A stretch of 64,000 bases of DNA from Phaseolus vulgaris (GCF_000499845.2 NC_023758.2:21527192-21591191); one strand, 5' to 3'. Numbered from the stretch's first letter, positions 36,461 to 47,340 are shown. The notes: generated by a model not told the origin, from the sequence alone. Translations and numbers: made by a program.

Positions 36461-38165
36461 TGTTGGGTCTATTAGTGTCTAAGTTCAAGAGGGGAGGGGT
36501 GAATTGAGCTTATAAAATTTTCGCAAGAACACACAATTTTTCAGTATTCCAGAGGCAAAAAGAACAGATTGTTTTTACATGAAACAGATTGATTCTTCAG
36601 AGCAGTATTGGCACAATTTGAATTTTGTTCACTGTAAAATTGTGATCAACAGAGAATCAGAATAGAACCAGATCAGCTTAATATTGTGAGGATGAAGGAT
36701 ATAGCTATGCTTAGAGATCAACCAAATTTACACAACACAAGATTTCAAGAAGAATGATCCTTTCACAGGTTTTAATGAATGGTCAGTGTGTTCACAATTC
36801 ACTTAAGCCATTATATGCAGCAACCTTGTTTATGATCAGAAAACTTTAACAAGACAGGAAGAACAGTTTTCACTTAACCCAGAATTAACAGATTCAATTT
36901 AAAAAGAACAGATTTAGTTCTTGACAGAATTAAGCAAAAGATCAGAAAAGAGTGCAGGGATGAGAATGCAAGATACACACGTTTTTATACTGGTTCACTC
37001 ATACAGAGCTACATCCAGTCTCACCTTACCCCAAGGTGGAATTCACTAAAAACAGTGCCAATCACTTACAAAACCAGCAGTTCTTGAACACTACAAGAAC
37101 AACACACACAATGCTGAAAAACCCTATTTCAGCACACCTTGCACTCCAAGAAACCCTATCAAGGAGTGACTAACACTTACACCTTTACAAAACAGAATAA
37201 AGGAAAGATTACACCTGAAAAGAAGATGCAAGAACTCAAAACCAGTAGTTCAATTTGCTGCAGAAACTGCACCAGCACCTTCACCAAGATTCAAGGTTTC
37301 CTAGAACAAGCACACTTGAAAATCTCTTTGGAAAACCTTTCAAAAACTCTTTCAATCCTTCTTCTCACATGGAAGTTGTTTGATCTCTGTCAAAAGCGTA
37401 ATTCCTCAGCACTTATTCATGTGAGAGAGACTTTTCTTTATATAGAACACAGTTTCTAACTTCTTTTCAAAAAACAGTTGAAAAGCAGTTAAGAAAACAA
37501 CAGATTCAGTTTTGAACTTAACAGATTTATTTTGTGAAAACTGCCAACTCAGCTTAACAGAAATAACTGTCTGAGTGGTACCTTTGGTGCCCTAACTAAC
37601 TTGTGAAAACCTTTCAGCAGACCAAAGAATAAACCTGTTCTTTCACAGTAAAACAGATTAAAGTAAAACACACAAGCCAGCTCATCTTAACTGAAATAAC
37701 GAACTGAGCTTTCCCTTGGTGCCTTAACAGAAATTTAGAAAAGCCTTTTAACAGAGAAGAAATAAACAGATTCTTTCTCCATAAAACAGATTTATTTGTG
37801 TACTGTTTTAAAACTGTTAAAACCATTTTAAAAAGCTTTTCAAAACCATTAAACGAAAGCCTTTTTAACAGAGAAGAAATAAACAGATTCTTTCTCCATA
37901 AAACAGATTTATTTGTGTGCTGTTTTAAAACTGTTAAAACCATTTTAAAAGCTTTTCAAAGCCTATTTAATCACATCATGTGCTTGATCTAGACTTGGTT
38001 AGGCATCAAGGATAGGTTACACAGCAAAAGGCAATCATACACACTTACAAGCCTAATTACAAATGAATCTAAAAACCTATTACAATCTTCAAAACACTCA
38101 AGCCATTTTCTTCATCAAACACACATCAAGTCTTGGTAGGGAAGAAGCTTCCTCCAGCTTCAACA
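36461..38165 (-). repeat. Element E 3' LTR (1705 bp)
   Basis: Reads TGTTGGGTCTATTAG at its left end and CAGCTTCAACA at its right end. Contains at least ten copies of an AACAGATT word and a 116-bp tandem repeat at 37739-37970. Confidence 0.94.
37739..37970 (-). repeat. 116-bp tandem repeat in E 3' LTR
   Basis: Two units starting near AAGCCTTTTAACAGAGAAG (37741) and its copy at 37857, period 116. The same repeat is in the other LTR at about 48619-48850. Confidence 0.8.
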
Positions 38166-38180
38166 ATCTCCCCCTGTTTG
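38166..38180 (-). other. Element E polypurine tract
   Basis: CAAACAGGGGGAGAT on the minus strand, immediately before the 3' LTR. Typical of Sireviruses. Confidence 0.85.
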
Positions 38181-38607
38181 ATGGAGACAAATTCCCTTTG
38201 CTTTGCACAGCTTTGAAGAAGGATCATGACCAAATCTGTACAGAACTGTATACAAAGAAAACAGGTGTTAAAGTATAACAACAGATTTAGAAATGATATA
38301 CCTGCAGATTTAACATCTGAATTATATTAGCAGCCACTGTGAATATCATCTGCAGAATCTGTACCAGGCTATTCTTAGGCTGTTCTCTAGGCTATTCTTC
38401 TCCCCCTTTGGATTCATCAAACAGAATGGGAGCACAAAATACCACAGAAACAATAATAGCCATACATAACAGTTCAAATAAAACCAATAAACCATAGAGG
38501 TTCATTACAAATCACAAAACAACTAAACACCAGTGCAGAAACGAAACAGTACAGATTAATTCCAAATTGCTCAACAACATATAAAAGATAAAGACTTAGA
38601 AATAGGA
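38181..38607 (-). other. E 3' untranslated region
   Basis: Noncoding stretch between the envelope-like ORF stop and the purine tract. It has several further AACAGATT or GCAGATT words. No gene seen. Confidence 0.6.
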
Positions 38608-39150
38608 TCACTTGTTGTTGTAATAAAGCTCAGCTAGCTGCACTTGAACTCCTTCAAGTTGGTCATCCAAGTGTTGGAACCTGGCGTAGGTCATTTCATA
38701 GTGTGCTTTTTGCTCATATGTGAGTGTGTCCAGCCTGCTTAGCACTTGTCTTTCAAACATAGACAGAGGTTCACCTCTGTATTCAGGTGCCTCATATGCA
38801 ACCATTGCATTTTGGCTTGTAGCAGCAATATCCTCATGTCCAGCAGAGTGTACTGGTGATGCATCCATGTTCTGCACTCCATCAGCATTTTCTTCTTCAT
38901 TTTCTGGATCAGCAGCTTCATTTTCAGCTCTGTTTGCAGCATTCCTTCTGAATATCCAGCTATCATCTTCCTTTTGAAATCCCATCTTGAGGAGAGTTGA
39001 GTTGTCTATCTCACTTGCTGCCTTAATTGTGTCATTTCTTTCATTTGTAGTATCAACTTCAAAGTAATCAATTAGCTTTGACACAAAAATTGCATATGGA
39101 AAGCGATAGTCTGGTAACCTTGTGGATTTGAGCATATGCTCCACCATAGT
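38608..39150 (-). pseudogene. E envelope-like ORF, C-terminal half (beyond insertion F)
   Basis: The frame continues from 41286 once F and one TSD are ignored, and ends at 38608. It has an acidic central part rich in Asp, Glu and Asn and a C-terminal heptad region (FQHLDDQLEGVQVQLAELY). Sireviruses carry a third ORF after pol that has been called envelope-like; its role is not settled. I see no convincing membrane segment in this half. Broken by F. Confidence 0.7.
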
Positions 39151-40133
39151 TGATGGAGATCAAGCCCAAGAGAACATGGAGGCCACTCATCAAGCTCAAG
39201 AAGAGGTGGAGGCACAAATGGAGGACGCCCATGGAGGTCAAAGTCCACCTCAAAGGATTACAAGAAGCATGTTCAAAGCCTTGGGAGCTAGAGGACATTT
39301 ATTTTCTCTTTTTATAGTGTCTTTAGTTGAAGGTGCTTAGAGGAAAACCTTAGAAACCTCTTTTGTTATAGCATCTTTTAGGTTTTAAATAGGACCTTTA
39401 GGGGGGTGTATTAGTAGATAGGTGTAGGAGTAGAATAGGGGGTGCCAAAGTGAAGGAAGGGATCACACCTTCCTTGCTTAGGCAATTAGCGCCGGTTCTA
39501 GATGGCTTTTGGAGGGAATTTTGAATTGTTTAGCTTTCTTTTTTCAACACCTTAGGCTATAAATAGAGGTGCCTTCCTTGTAAAATTCAGATTTGAATTC
39601 ATCTAAAGAAACTATACTCAAAATTGGAGTGAGCATTTGGAGAGCTTTTGAGCTTCTACTCTAGTCTTATCTTGAAGGACCATGGTTTCCTCAAGTGGCG
39701 GCTTCCACACTCATCTAGGAGCATCCATACTTCTAGTGGCGTGATCATCCAACCTATCTTCCATCTTCATGAGCATTCTCTTCTCCTTCCTTTCTTCTCT
39801 TTCAATTACTCTTGTTGTCTTGTGTTCTTGAGCAATTTTTGGTCCGGCTGTCCTTAATTTTCCAGCACCTATGTTTTGGTTTTCTAAATTCTGTTCAGCA
39901 CATTTGTTTGTGGTTTAATTCTGTTCGGTCTTCTCTTTTATAATTCCTTTGTTGATTCAATTTGACAATATTTGGTTCATCCAAATGAGTTTGGGAATTG
40001 GTACTTGTATTGGTGAGTTCTTGACTTAGAACCATGATCCAACTTCTAAGAAAGTGCCTCTACATTTTCCAGCTCAAGGTGATTCCTCAAAGTGTCAAGA
40101 ATCTTGTTCTATGTGGCTATTGGAATCACATCA
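39151..40133 (+). repeat. Element F 5' LTR (983 bp)
   Basis: TGATGGAGATCAAG at the start and GGAATCACATCA at the end, the reverse orientation of B's LTR. TATAAATA is at 39558-39565. Confidence 0.93.
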
Positions 40134-40437
40134 TGTGGTATCATGAGTCTTAGGTTCATTCTTGTTTAATTGTTGAGTTGTGTGCACTTTATTTCAAGAG
40201 CTCTTTTTAATTTCTTGCAATTTAAGTTTCTGTTTTAGAATTTTAATTGAGTATTCTTGCTGTTTTTCTTTTGCTCCAAGTGTTTGAGGAAAGGTTTATG
40301 GCACTCATAATTCTTATGAGTATGGTTGCTCTTTTGGAATGGCATTATCCTTCCTAGAGTTTACCTTAAGCTTCCTTCCACTTGTTACAATTTGTGTTGT
40401 GTCTTTTAATTTTTGAATCATGTCAAGTTTTGTCTTA
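40134..40437 (+). other. Element F primer site and leader remnant
   Basis: TGGTATCATGAGTC (40136-40149) is the primer site, followed by leader sequence homologous to B's leader as far as TTTTGTCTTA, where the deletion begins. Confidence 0.85.
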
Positions 40438-41285
40438 AGCTAGAGGACATTTATTTTCTCTTTTTATAGTGTCTTTAGTTGAAGGTGCTTAGAGGAAAAC
40501 CTTAGAAACCTCTTTTGTTATAGCATCTTTTAGGTTTTAAATAGGACCTTTAGGAGGGTGTATTAGTAGATAGGTGTAGGAGTAGAATAGGGGGTGCCAA
40601 AGTGAAGGAAGGGATCACACCTTCCTTGCTTAGGCAATTAGCGCCGGTTCTAGATGGCTTTTGGAGGGAATTTTGAATTGTTTAGCTTTCTTTTTTCAGC
40701 ACCTTAGGCTATAAATAGAGGTGCCTTCCTTGTAAAATTCAGATTTGAATTCATCTAAAGAAACTATACTCAAAATTGGAGTGAGCATTTGGAGAGCTTT
40801 TGAGCTTCTACTCTAGTCTTATCTTGAAGGACCATGGTTTCCTCAAGTGGCGGCTTTCACACTCATCTAGGAGCATCCATACTTCTAGTGGCGTGATCAT
40901 CCAACCTATCTTCCATCTTCATGAGCATTCTCTTCTCCTTCCTTTCTTCTCTTTCAATTACTCTTGTTGTCTTGTGTTCTTGAGCAATTTTTGGTTCGGC
41001 TGTCCTTAATTTTCCAGCACCTATGTTTTGGTTTTCTAAATTCTGTTCAGCACATTTGTTTGTGGTTTAATTCTGTTCGGTCTTCTCTTTTATAATTCCT
41101 TTGTTGATTCAATTTGACAATATTTGGTTCATCCAAATGAGTTTGGGAATTGGTACTTGTATTGGTGAGTTCTTGACTTAGAACCATGATCCAACTTCTA
41201 AGAAAGTGCCTCTACATTTTCCAGCTCAAGGTGATTCCTCAAAGTGTCAAGAATCTTGTTCTATGTGGCTATTGGAATCACATCA
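40438..41285 (+). repeat. Element F 3' LTR, 5'-truncated (848 bp)
   Basis: Aligns without gaps to 39286-40133 at an offset of 1152. I note about four substitutions. The first 135 bp of the LTR are absent. Confidence 0.93.
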
Positions 41286-41929
41286 ATAGTACTTACCCAA
41301 TTTACCTTGAGTTGATTCATGATGCAGTATAGCAAAATCAAGTCCTCTTCATGGAGAGTTGCATGATTACTTCCTCTTGGAGTAAGCTGCCAAGGAATGA
41401 TGTAGGCAAGGAGTCTTGGAATGATTGTGAGATTTCCAGCATGAAATCTAGCCACTGGTTCAGCAGGATTCCTCACACAACTTCTGTAAAACTGCATCTT
41501 GTTGAATCCCTGGATTTCAGCAGTGTTCCCTTTGCTTACCTTCATTCCAGAATATTTGATTCCTCCCACATTGCTCCATATTTCCCTTGTAATCTTCAGC
41601 TTCACACCTTTCACATGGGAGACCAGATTTTTGCCATCTTGAACCAAGTTGCTGTAGAAAACTTTCACTAAATCTGGATATACATTTCCAGTCATCTCTA
41701 GAAAGTTCTTCAGTTTTTTATGCTTGAGCAAGGTTTTTGCTTCAGTCAGATTTTCTTCTCTCAGCCAAGAAAATTCCAGCACTTTGGGTGCATTGACTTG
41801 CTTCCTGCTTGTCTCATGGATGTACCTTGTCATTGCTTCAGAATCTCCAGCAAACCATTTCTCCAGAATGCCTTGGTTGCTGTTGGATTGCTCTTTGGAT
41901 TTCTTCCTTCTGTGTGATGAGGATGCCAT
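41286..41929 (-). pseudogene. E envelope-like ORF, N-terminal half (cut by F)
   Basis: Starts at ATG 41929 (MASSSHRRKKSKEQSN), about 560 bp after the pol stop on the minus strand. It has a basic N-terminus, then a globular region with LEFSWLREENLTEAKTLL and TGNVYPDLVKVFYSNL. The frame is open to F at 41285. Placement after pol and lack of enzyme motifs fit the Sirevirus third ORF. F splits it roughly in the middle, so E has lost this product while gag and pol are open. Confidence 0.75.
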
Positions 41930-42490
41930 GCTCAATCTGTGTTTTCCTGCACCAGTTTATTAACAAACAATTCTAGAGAAAAACAACACAGATTATCACT
42001 CAGAACAGAAATGAAACCTGTGGTGAAGCAAGTGTGAATCTGGACAGCTTATAGCACAAATGAGAAAGTGTGAGAAAGAACTGATTTGAGCTAGGTTTTT
42101 ATAGAGCTTAAATCAGATTTTAGAAATCACCAATTGTAAAAGAAAATCACTTAAATCAGATTTCAGCAATTATGGATTAAAAGGAAAATCAATTTGATAT
42201 GCTTCAGATTTTATTCCTGTGGTGCAGCAGATTCAGATATTGATTTGCACAAGAATATATTGGAACCAGATTTTAATTTGATAAATCAAATCTGTTGCAC
42301 TTGCACACAATCCAATCAGTTGGGATACCCACAAGCTAATTGGCATAGGCCTGCTGGTTAATAATCGTAAAAGCAGTCAACAATAAAGTGAGAGAGAGAA
42401 AAAATAAATCTTTCTCTTTCCTAGTCACAGCTGTGATTTCTGAAACAGAGAACGAAACATGTTAAAACATAAAACAACAGATTGAAATTT
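41930..42490 (-). other. E pol-to-third-ORF spacer
   Basis: Noncoding, AT-rich, with repeated AATCAGATTT and CAGATT words. The pol stop is TGA at 42491-42493 and further stops follow, so simple readthrough into the third ORF is not available here. Confidence 0.6.
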
Positions 42491-45400
42491 TCACTGCAGA
42501 GGACAATTCAAGCTAATTATACCCAATTCATTTAAAAGAAAGTGAAACCTGTCTTTAGCAAGTGGCTTAGTGAATAGATCAGCTAGTTGAAATTCAGTAC
42601 CAATGAATTGTATATCACATGTTCCATTAGCTGTATGTTCTCTTAGAAAGTGATGTCTAATTTCAATATGTTTAGTCCTTGAGTGCATGACAGGATTCTT
42701 AGACAGATTTATGGCACTTGTATTATCACAATTTATAGGTATGTTATTTAACAGAATACCAAAATCACTTAGCTGCTGCCTTAGCCATAAGGTTTGAGCA
42801 CAACAACTTCCAGCAGCTATGTATTCTGCTTCTGCTGTGGAGAGAGCAACACAAGCTTGCTTCTTGCAATGCCAAGAGATTAGACTTGATCCAAGCATGT
42901 CACAAGTCCCACTTGTGCTCTTCCTATCAACTTTGCAACCTGCAAAATCAGAATCTGAAAAACCAATCAAATTCAGAGATACCTTGTTAGGATACCACAA
43001 TCTAACATCCTTGGATCCTTGCAAATATTTCATAATTCTCTTTGCTGCATTGTAGTGTGATTCCTTTGGATCAGATTGATATCTAGCACATAGACATACA
43101 ACAAACATAATGTCAGGCCTGCTGGCAGTTAGATATAATAGGGAACCAATTAAACCCCTATATTTTGTTTGATCCACTGATTTTCCTGCAGAATCTTGAT
43201 CCAGCTGACAATTTGTTGAAATAGGAGTGCTGATTGCTTTGCATTGGTTCATATCAAACTTCTTGAGCAGTTCCTTGCAGTATTTTTCTTGACTTATGAA
43301 AATCCCATCCTTGAGTTGCTTAACTTGTAGACCAAGGAAGAAATTCATTTCTCCTAACATTGACATCTCAAACTCACTTTTCATGGTTTTCACAAAGTCT
43401 TCACACATCTCTTCATTTGTGGATCCAAAGATAATATCATCTACATAGACTTGCACAAGTATGATATCTTCACTTTTCTTCTTTAGAAAGAGAGTTTTAT
43501 CTGAATTGCCACGGCTATAACCTTGAGACAGCAAAAATTCACTTAGCCTTTCATACCATTGCCTAGGTGCTTGCTTTAATCCATATAAGGCTTTCTTAAG
43601 CCTGAACACATGTTCTGGATTCTTGTGATCTTCAAATCCTGGAGGTTGAGATACAAACACCTCTTCATTGATGTAGCCATTTAGAAATGCACTCTTGACA
43701 TCCATTTGAAATAGCTTGAAGCCTTGTATGCTGGAAAATGCTAGAAGAAGTCTGACAGCTTCAAGACGTGCTACTGGTGCATAGGTTTCACCAAAATCAA
43801 TACCTTCTTCTTGGTTATACCCTTTAGCAACCAGTCTTGCTTTATTTCTAGTGATAGCTCCATGTTCATCCATCTTGTTCCTGTACACCCACTTGGTTCC
43901 TATGATGTTCATCTCATGCTTCCTTGGAACCAAGGTCCACACTTCATTGTATTCAAATTGGTTCAGCTCTTCCTGCATTGCTGTTATCCAATTGCTATCT
44001 TGCAGTGCTTCTTCCAGGCTTTTAGGTTCAATCTGTGACACAAAAGCTACTGTTCTGCAGAAGTTATTGAGTGAATTCCTTGTTGAGACTCCTTTCTCAA
44101 TTTTACCAATTACATTGTCAAGAGTGAGATCCCTTGGAGTCTTCCATTCTTTAGGCAGTCCTGCATTCACAGTAGATTCTTTGACAGAATTTGGATTAGT
44201 AGCATCAAGCTCACTAGATTGATTCTGTTGCATAATTGTTCTTAAATCATCCATACCAGATTCATCCACAACAGATTTGGGCACAAAAAAATCTGTTTCA
44301 TCAAACACAACATGTATAGATTCTTCAACAGCAAGCAATCTTTTGTTATATACTCTATAAGCATGACCATTTATAGCATAACCAATATGTATTCCTTCAT
44401 CTGATTTAGGATCAAACTTCCCCAGATTATCTTTACCATTATTTAAAACAAAGCATTTGCAACCAAACACCCTAAGATGACTAATGCTAGGCTTCCTACC
44501 TTTATACAATTCATAGGGAGTTTTCTTAAGAATTGGTCTAATCAATGTTCTGTTAAGCACATAAGAAGCAGTATATACAGCATCAGCCCAAAAATATTTA
44601 GGTAAACCAGATTCATTTAGCATAGTTCTAGCTAACTCTTCTAGTGATCTATTCTTTCTTTCAACAACACCATTTTGTTGGGGTGTCCTAGGAGCAGAAT
44701 AACTATGTATGATCCCATGTTTTTCACAATATTTATCAAACTTTGCATTTTGAAATTCTCCCCCATGATCACTACGAATCTGTTTTATCCTATTTTCATT
44801 CTCATTATGCAGAACCTTAGCAAGTTTCTTAAAGGCTTTATATGCATCATTTTTAGAAGCAAGAAACAAAGTCCATGTATATCTTGAAAAGTCATCAACA
44901 ATCACCAAAGCATAGTAATTTCCAGCTAAGCTAGCAGTCCTAGATGGTCCAAACAAATCCATATGCAAAACATCCAAAGCTTTATTTGAAGAAACCATAT
45001 CTTTTGATTTAAAAGAAGTTCTAATCTGTTTTCCCTTTACACAGGCATCACACAATCTGTTATTTTGAAACTTTATGTTTGGTAAACCAGAAACAAGTTC
45101 CTTAGATTTTAGCTTATTCAAGTGATTTGTGTGAATGTGAGCTAGTCTCCTATGCCACAGCCATGACTCATCATTTTTAGATAGCAAACACTCATTTTCA
45201 GAACAGCTCTTAATAATGTCTAGGAGATAAATGTTGTTTACCCTTTTTCCAGTGAACAGCACCTTACCAGAATTTACATTTGAAATTGTACAAGTATTTG
45301 CTTCGAAATTGACCTTGTATCCCTTGTCACACAGCTGGCTATTGCTTAGAAGACTATGTCTTAGCCCTTCAACATATAGGACATTCTCAATTGTAGTTGA

Positions 45401-45577
45401 GTCTTTAGTACCAACATTTCCTCTTCCAAGAATTTTTCCTCTATTGTTATCTCCATATGTGACATGCCCTTCAGCTTTGAGTTTCAGATTTATGAACTGA
45501 GTCACATCACTTGTCATGTGCTTTGAGCAGCCACTGTCAAGGTACCACTGGTTTCTCCTGCTGTTTTTCTGCAACAA
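42491..45577 (-). CDS. pol: Element E pol (protease, integrase, reverse transcriptase, RNase H)
   Basis: An open frame of 1028 codons in copia order. The aspartic protease motif WYLDSGCSKHMT is at the N-terminus. Next is the GAG-pre-integrase HHCC finger (HIHTNHLNKLKSKE, CDACVKGKQ) and the integrase core (HMDLFGPSRT, RSDHGGEFQN, PQQNGVVERKNR, the D, D and E residues). Reverse transcriptase shows GIDFGETYAPVARLEAVRLL and YVDDIIFGSTN. RNase H shows DSDFAGCKVDRKSTSG and LSTAEAEYIAA. It ends at 42491. Translation must come from the gag frame: two stop codons lie between gag and this ORF in the same frame, so expression would need suppression or a shift, or the element is defective there. Confidence 0.92.
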   Translation of the reverse strand: MLQKNSRRNQWYLDSGCSKHMTSDVTQFINLKLKAEGHVTYGDNNRGKILGRGNVGTKDSTTIENVLYVEGLRHSLLSNSQLCDKGYKVNFEANTCTISNVNSGKVLFTGKRVNNIYLLDIIKSCSENECLLSKNDESWLWHRRLAHIHTNHLNKLKSKELVSGLPNIKFQNNRLCDACVKGKQIRTSFKSKDMVSSNKALDVLHMDLFGPSRTASLAGNYYALVIVDDFSRYTWTLFLASKNDAYKAFKKLAKVLHNENENRIKQIRSDHGGEFQNAKFDKYCEKHGIIHSYSAPRTPQQNGVVERKNRSLEELARTMLNESGLPKYFWADAVYTASYVLNRTLIRPILKKTPYELYKGRKPSISHLRVFGCKCFVLNNGKDNLGKFDPKSDEGIHIGYAINGHAYRVYNKRLLAVEESIHVVFDETDFFVPKSVVDESGMDDLRTIMQQNQSSELDATNPNSVKESTVNAGLPKEWKTPRDLTLDNVIGKIEKGVSTRNSLNNFCRTVAFVSQIEPKSLEEALQDSNWITAMQEELNQFEYNEVWTLVPRKHEMNIIGTKWVYRNKMDEHGAITRNKARLVAKGYNQEEGIDFGETYAPVARLEAVRLLLAFSSIQGFKLFQMDVKSAFLNGYINEEVFVSQPPGFEDHKNPEHVFRLKKALYGLKQAPRQWYERLSEFLLSQGYSRGNSDKTLFLKKKSEDIILVQVYVDDIIFGSTNEEMCEDFVKTMKSEFEMSMLGEMNFFLGLQVKQLKDGIFISQEKYCKELLKKFDMNQCKAISTPISTNCQLDQDSAGKSVDQTKYRGLIGSLLYLTASRPDIMFVVCLCARYQSDPKESHYNAAKRIMKYLQGSKDVRLWYPNKVSLNLIGFSDSDFAGCKVDRKSTSGTCDMLGSSLISWHCKKQACVALSTAEAEYIAAGSCCAQTLWLRQQLSDFGILLNNIPINCDNTSAINLSKNPVMHSRTKHIEIRHHFLREHTANGTCDIQFIGTEFQLADLFTKPLAKDRFHFLLNELGIISLNCPLQ

Positions 45578-45625
45578 AACAGATTCAGCACATATGGTAC
45601 CCCTTTAGTCTAGGGTCCAGCATGA

Positions 45626-47296
45626 TTAACACCTTTCCTTAGGAAGCCATTTGGCCAATCCTTTAGGAACAAGATATCTCCTAGCCTTACATGTTCTAGA
45701 TACATGACCAGATTTCATACAATAAAAACATGTTGCAGTATGCATTGTTTTTGAATTACTAAAGGAGGAAAAACCTGTTTTGGAAGGAACAAAGAAACTG
45801 GACAGCTTTTTCACATTACCTTTCATTTCAGGATTATATCCTAAACCATTTTTATTGAAAACAGCATTCTGTGAACCTAATAATGTTTCAAGATTTTCTC
45901 TTCCCTTAGTGAAATTTGAAAGTGTTTTTAACAAATACTCAACCTGTTTTTCAAGCTTTTTGCAATTATCACAAGTTTTAATTGATGCATGCAAACATCT
46001 CAATTCAAGACTAATTAATTCAGTTTTAGCTTTGTGCAGTTCTTCTTCAAGAGTTTTAACCTTTGGTTCAAGTACCCTATTTACTCTATTCAATCTGTTG
46101 CACATTACAGCCAACCTGTTTGCTTCATCATGTGTTTCCCTAAAGGCTAATAGCAGTTGATCATAGTTTTCAGAATCAGTGGAGAAATTACTTACTGAGT
46201 CAGAGTTGGATCCCTCATCATTCACCATGAAGCAAAGATTTGCTTTTTCACTTTCAGTTGAAGAATTACTAGATGAGGATACATCATTTTCTTCCCATGA
46301 GATATATGCTCTTCTACCTTTCCCTTTGTCACTCCTCTTGCTTGCTGATTTTTCTTTACTTTGATTGTTTGGACAATCAGCTTTTATATGACCTGGTTTA
46401 CCACATCCAAAGCACGTGTAATTGGAAGAATTTGAATCAATAGGTTGTTTGGAATACCTCTTTCTCTGCTGAGTTCTGTCACGGTTTTTCTTTCTAAGAA
46501 ATCTGCTGAATTTCCTGGTGAGCAGACTCACAGTCGCATCATGTTCTGGATCACCTTCTTCCTCACTTGTATCATGTTCTATGGTAGTTTTCAGAGCAAT
46601 TCCTTTGGCCTTCTTTTCCACTGTTTCTTGTTCTTTCAATCTTTTCAGCTCAATTTCATGTTCTATCAGCTTTCCAAAAAGTGCAGCAGTGGACATCTTG
46701 GATAAATCTCTGGATTCTGAGATTGCTGTTACCTTAGGCTGCCAGCTCCTATCAAGACATTTCAATACCTTAATGTTAAGCTCTTCCTTGTCAAAGACTT
46801 TACCAAGGCCAGTGAGGTGATTTACAATGTGCGTAAATCGTTTCTGCACATCTGCAATACTTTCTTCAGATTGCATTCTGAACAGCTCATACTCCTGAAT
46901 GAGTGAGTGCTTCCTTGCCCGTTTCATATCATCAGTTCCTTCATGAGTCACCTCTAGTACATCCCACATCTCCTTTGCTGAGTTACATTGAGAGACTCTA
47001 AAGAACTCATCCATATTCAGTGCAGAGGTGATGATATTCTTGGCTAAGGAGTCATATTGGGCCTTTTTCTTCTCAGTTTCACTCCATTCGGACCAAGGCT
47101 TCTTTATTGTTTCATCTTTGACAACCTGCATAGGTATAAAAGGTCCACTGACCACTGCATCCCAGATTCCCATGTCAATAGATTCCATAAAGATCTTCAT
47201 CCTGATTTTCCAGAAAGCATAGTTAACACCACCAAACATAGGAGGTCTATTAATAGATGCACCTTCAGCAAAAGGCATTTTAAACTCAGACATCAT
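45626..47296 (-). CDS. gag: Element E gag
   Basis: Start chosen at ATG 47296 (MMSEFKMPFAEGAS). The open frame begins further upstream, inside the LTR and primer site (NWYQELG is the translated primer site), so the upstream methionine is unlikely. The gag core has PMFGGVNYAFWKIRMKIFM, WSEWSETEKKKAQYDSLAKN and ARKHSLIQEYELFRMQ. Two CX2CX4HX4C knuckles, CFGCGKPGHIKADC and CFYCMKSGHVSRTC, are separated by a coiled-coil-prone stretch, as in Sireviruses. It ends in a TAA, and another TAA follows eight codons later before pol continues in the same frame. Confidence 0.9.
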   Translation of the reverse strand: MMSEFKMPFAEGASINRPPMFGGVNYAFWKIRMKIFMESIDMGIWDAVVSGPFIPMQVVKDETIKKPWSEWSETEKKKAQYDSLAKNIITSALNMDEFFRVSQCNSAKEMWDVLEVTHEGTDDMKRARKHSLIQEYELFRMQSEESIADVQKRFTHIVNHLTGLGKVFDKEELNIKVLKCLDRSWQPKVTAISESRDLSKMSTAALFGKLIEHEIELKRLKEQETVEKKAKGIALKTTIEHDTSEEEGDPEHDATVSLLTRKFSRFLRKKNRDRTQQRKRYSKQPIDSNSSNYTCFGCGKPGHIKADCPNNQSKEKSASKRSDKGKGRRAYISWEENDVSSSSNSSTESEKANLCFMVNDEGSNSDSVSNFSTDSENYDQLLLAFRETHDEANRLAVMCNRLNRVNRVLEPKVKTLEEELHKAKTELISLELRCLHASIKTCDNCKKLEKQVEYLLKTLSNFTKGRENLETLLGSQNAVFNKNGLGYNPEMKGNVKKLSSFFVPSKTGFSSFSNSKTMHTATCFYCMKSGHVSRTCKARRYLVPKGLAKWLPKERC

Positions 47297-47322
47297 ACAC
47301 ACACTTGAGCAAAATACAAGCC

Positions 47323-47339
47323 CTAGCTCTTGATACCAA
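47323..47339 (-). other. Element E primer-binding site
   Basis: TGGTATCAAGAGCTAG on the minus strand beside the 5' LTR matches the initiator methionine tRNA 3' end with one extra A. Confidence 0.85.
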
Positions 47340-47340
47340 T

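Larger units (their letters stand above)
39151..41285 (+). mobile_element. Element F: internally deleted copy of B's family
   Basis: Flanked by ATAGT at 39146-39150 and 41286-41290. It has a full 983-bp 5' LTR (39151-40133), primer site, about 300 bp of leader, then an abrupt join at 40437/40438 to a 3' LTR lacking its first 135 bp. All gag-pol is gone. LTRs and leader match B's family (B is in the opposite orientation). It cannot encode proteins. Confidence 0.93.

Noticed and set aside
37139..37459. A 106-codon ORF in E's LTR, nearly the same at 48019-48339
   Set aside because: Present twice because of LTR duplication, on the strand opposite to the element's genes, with no recognisable motif.
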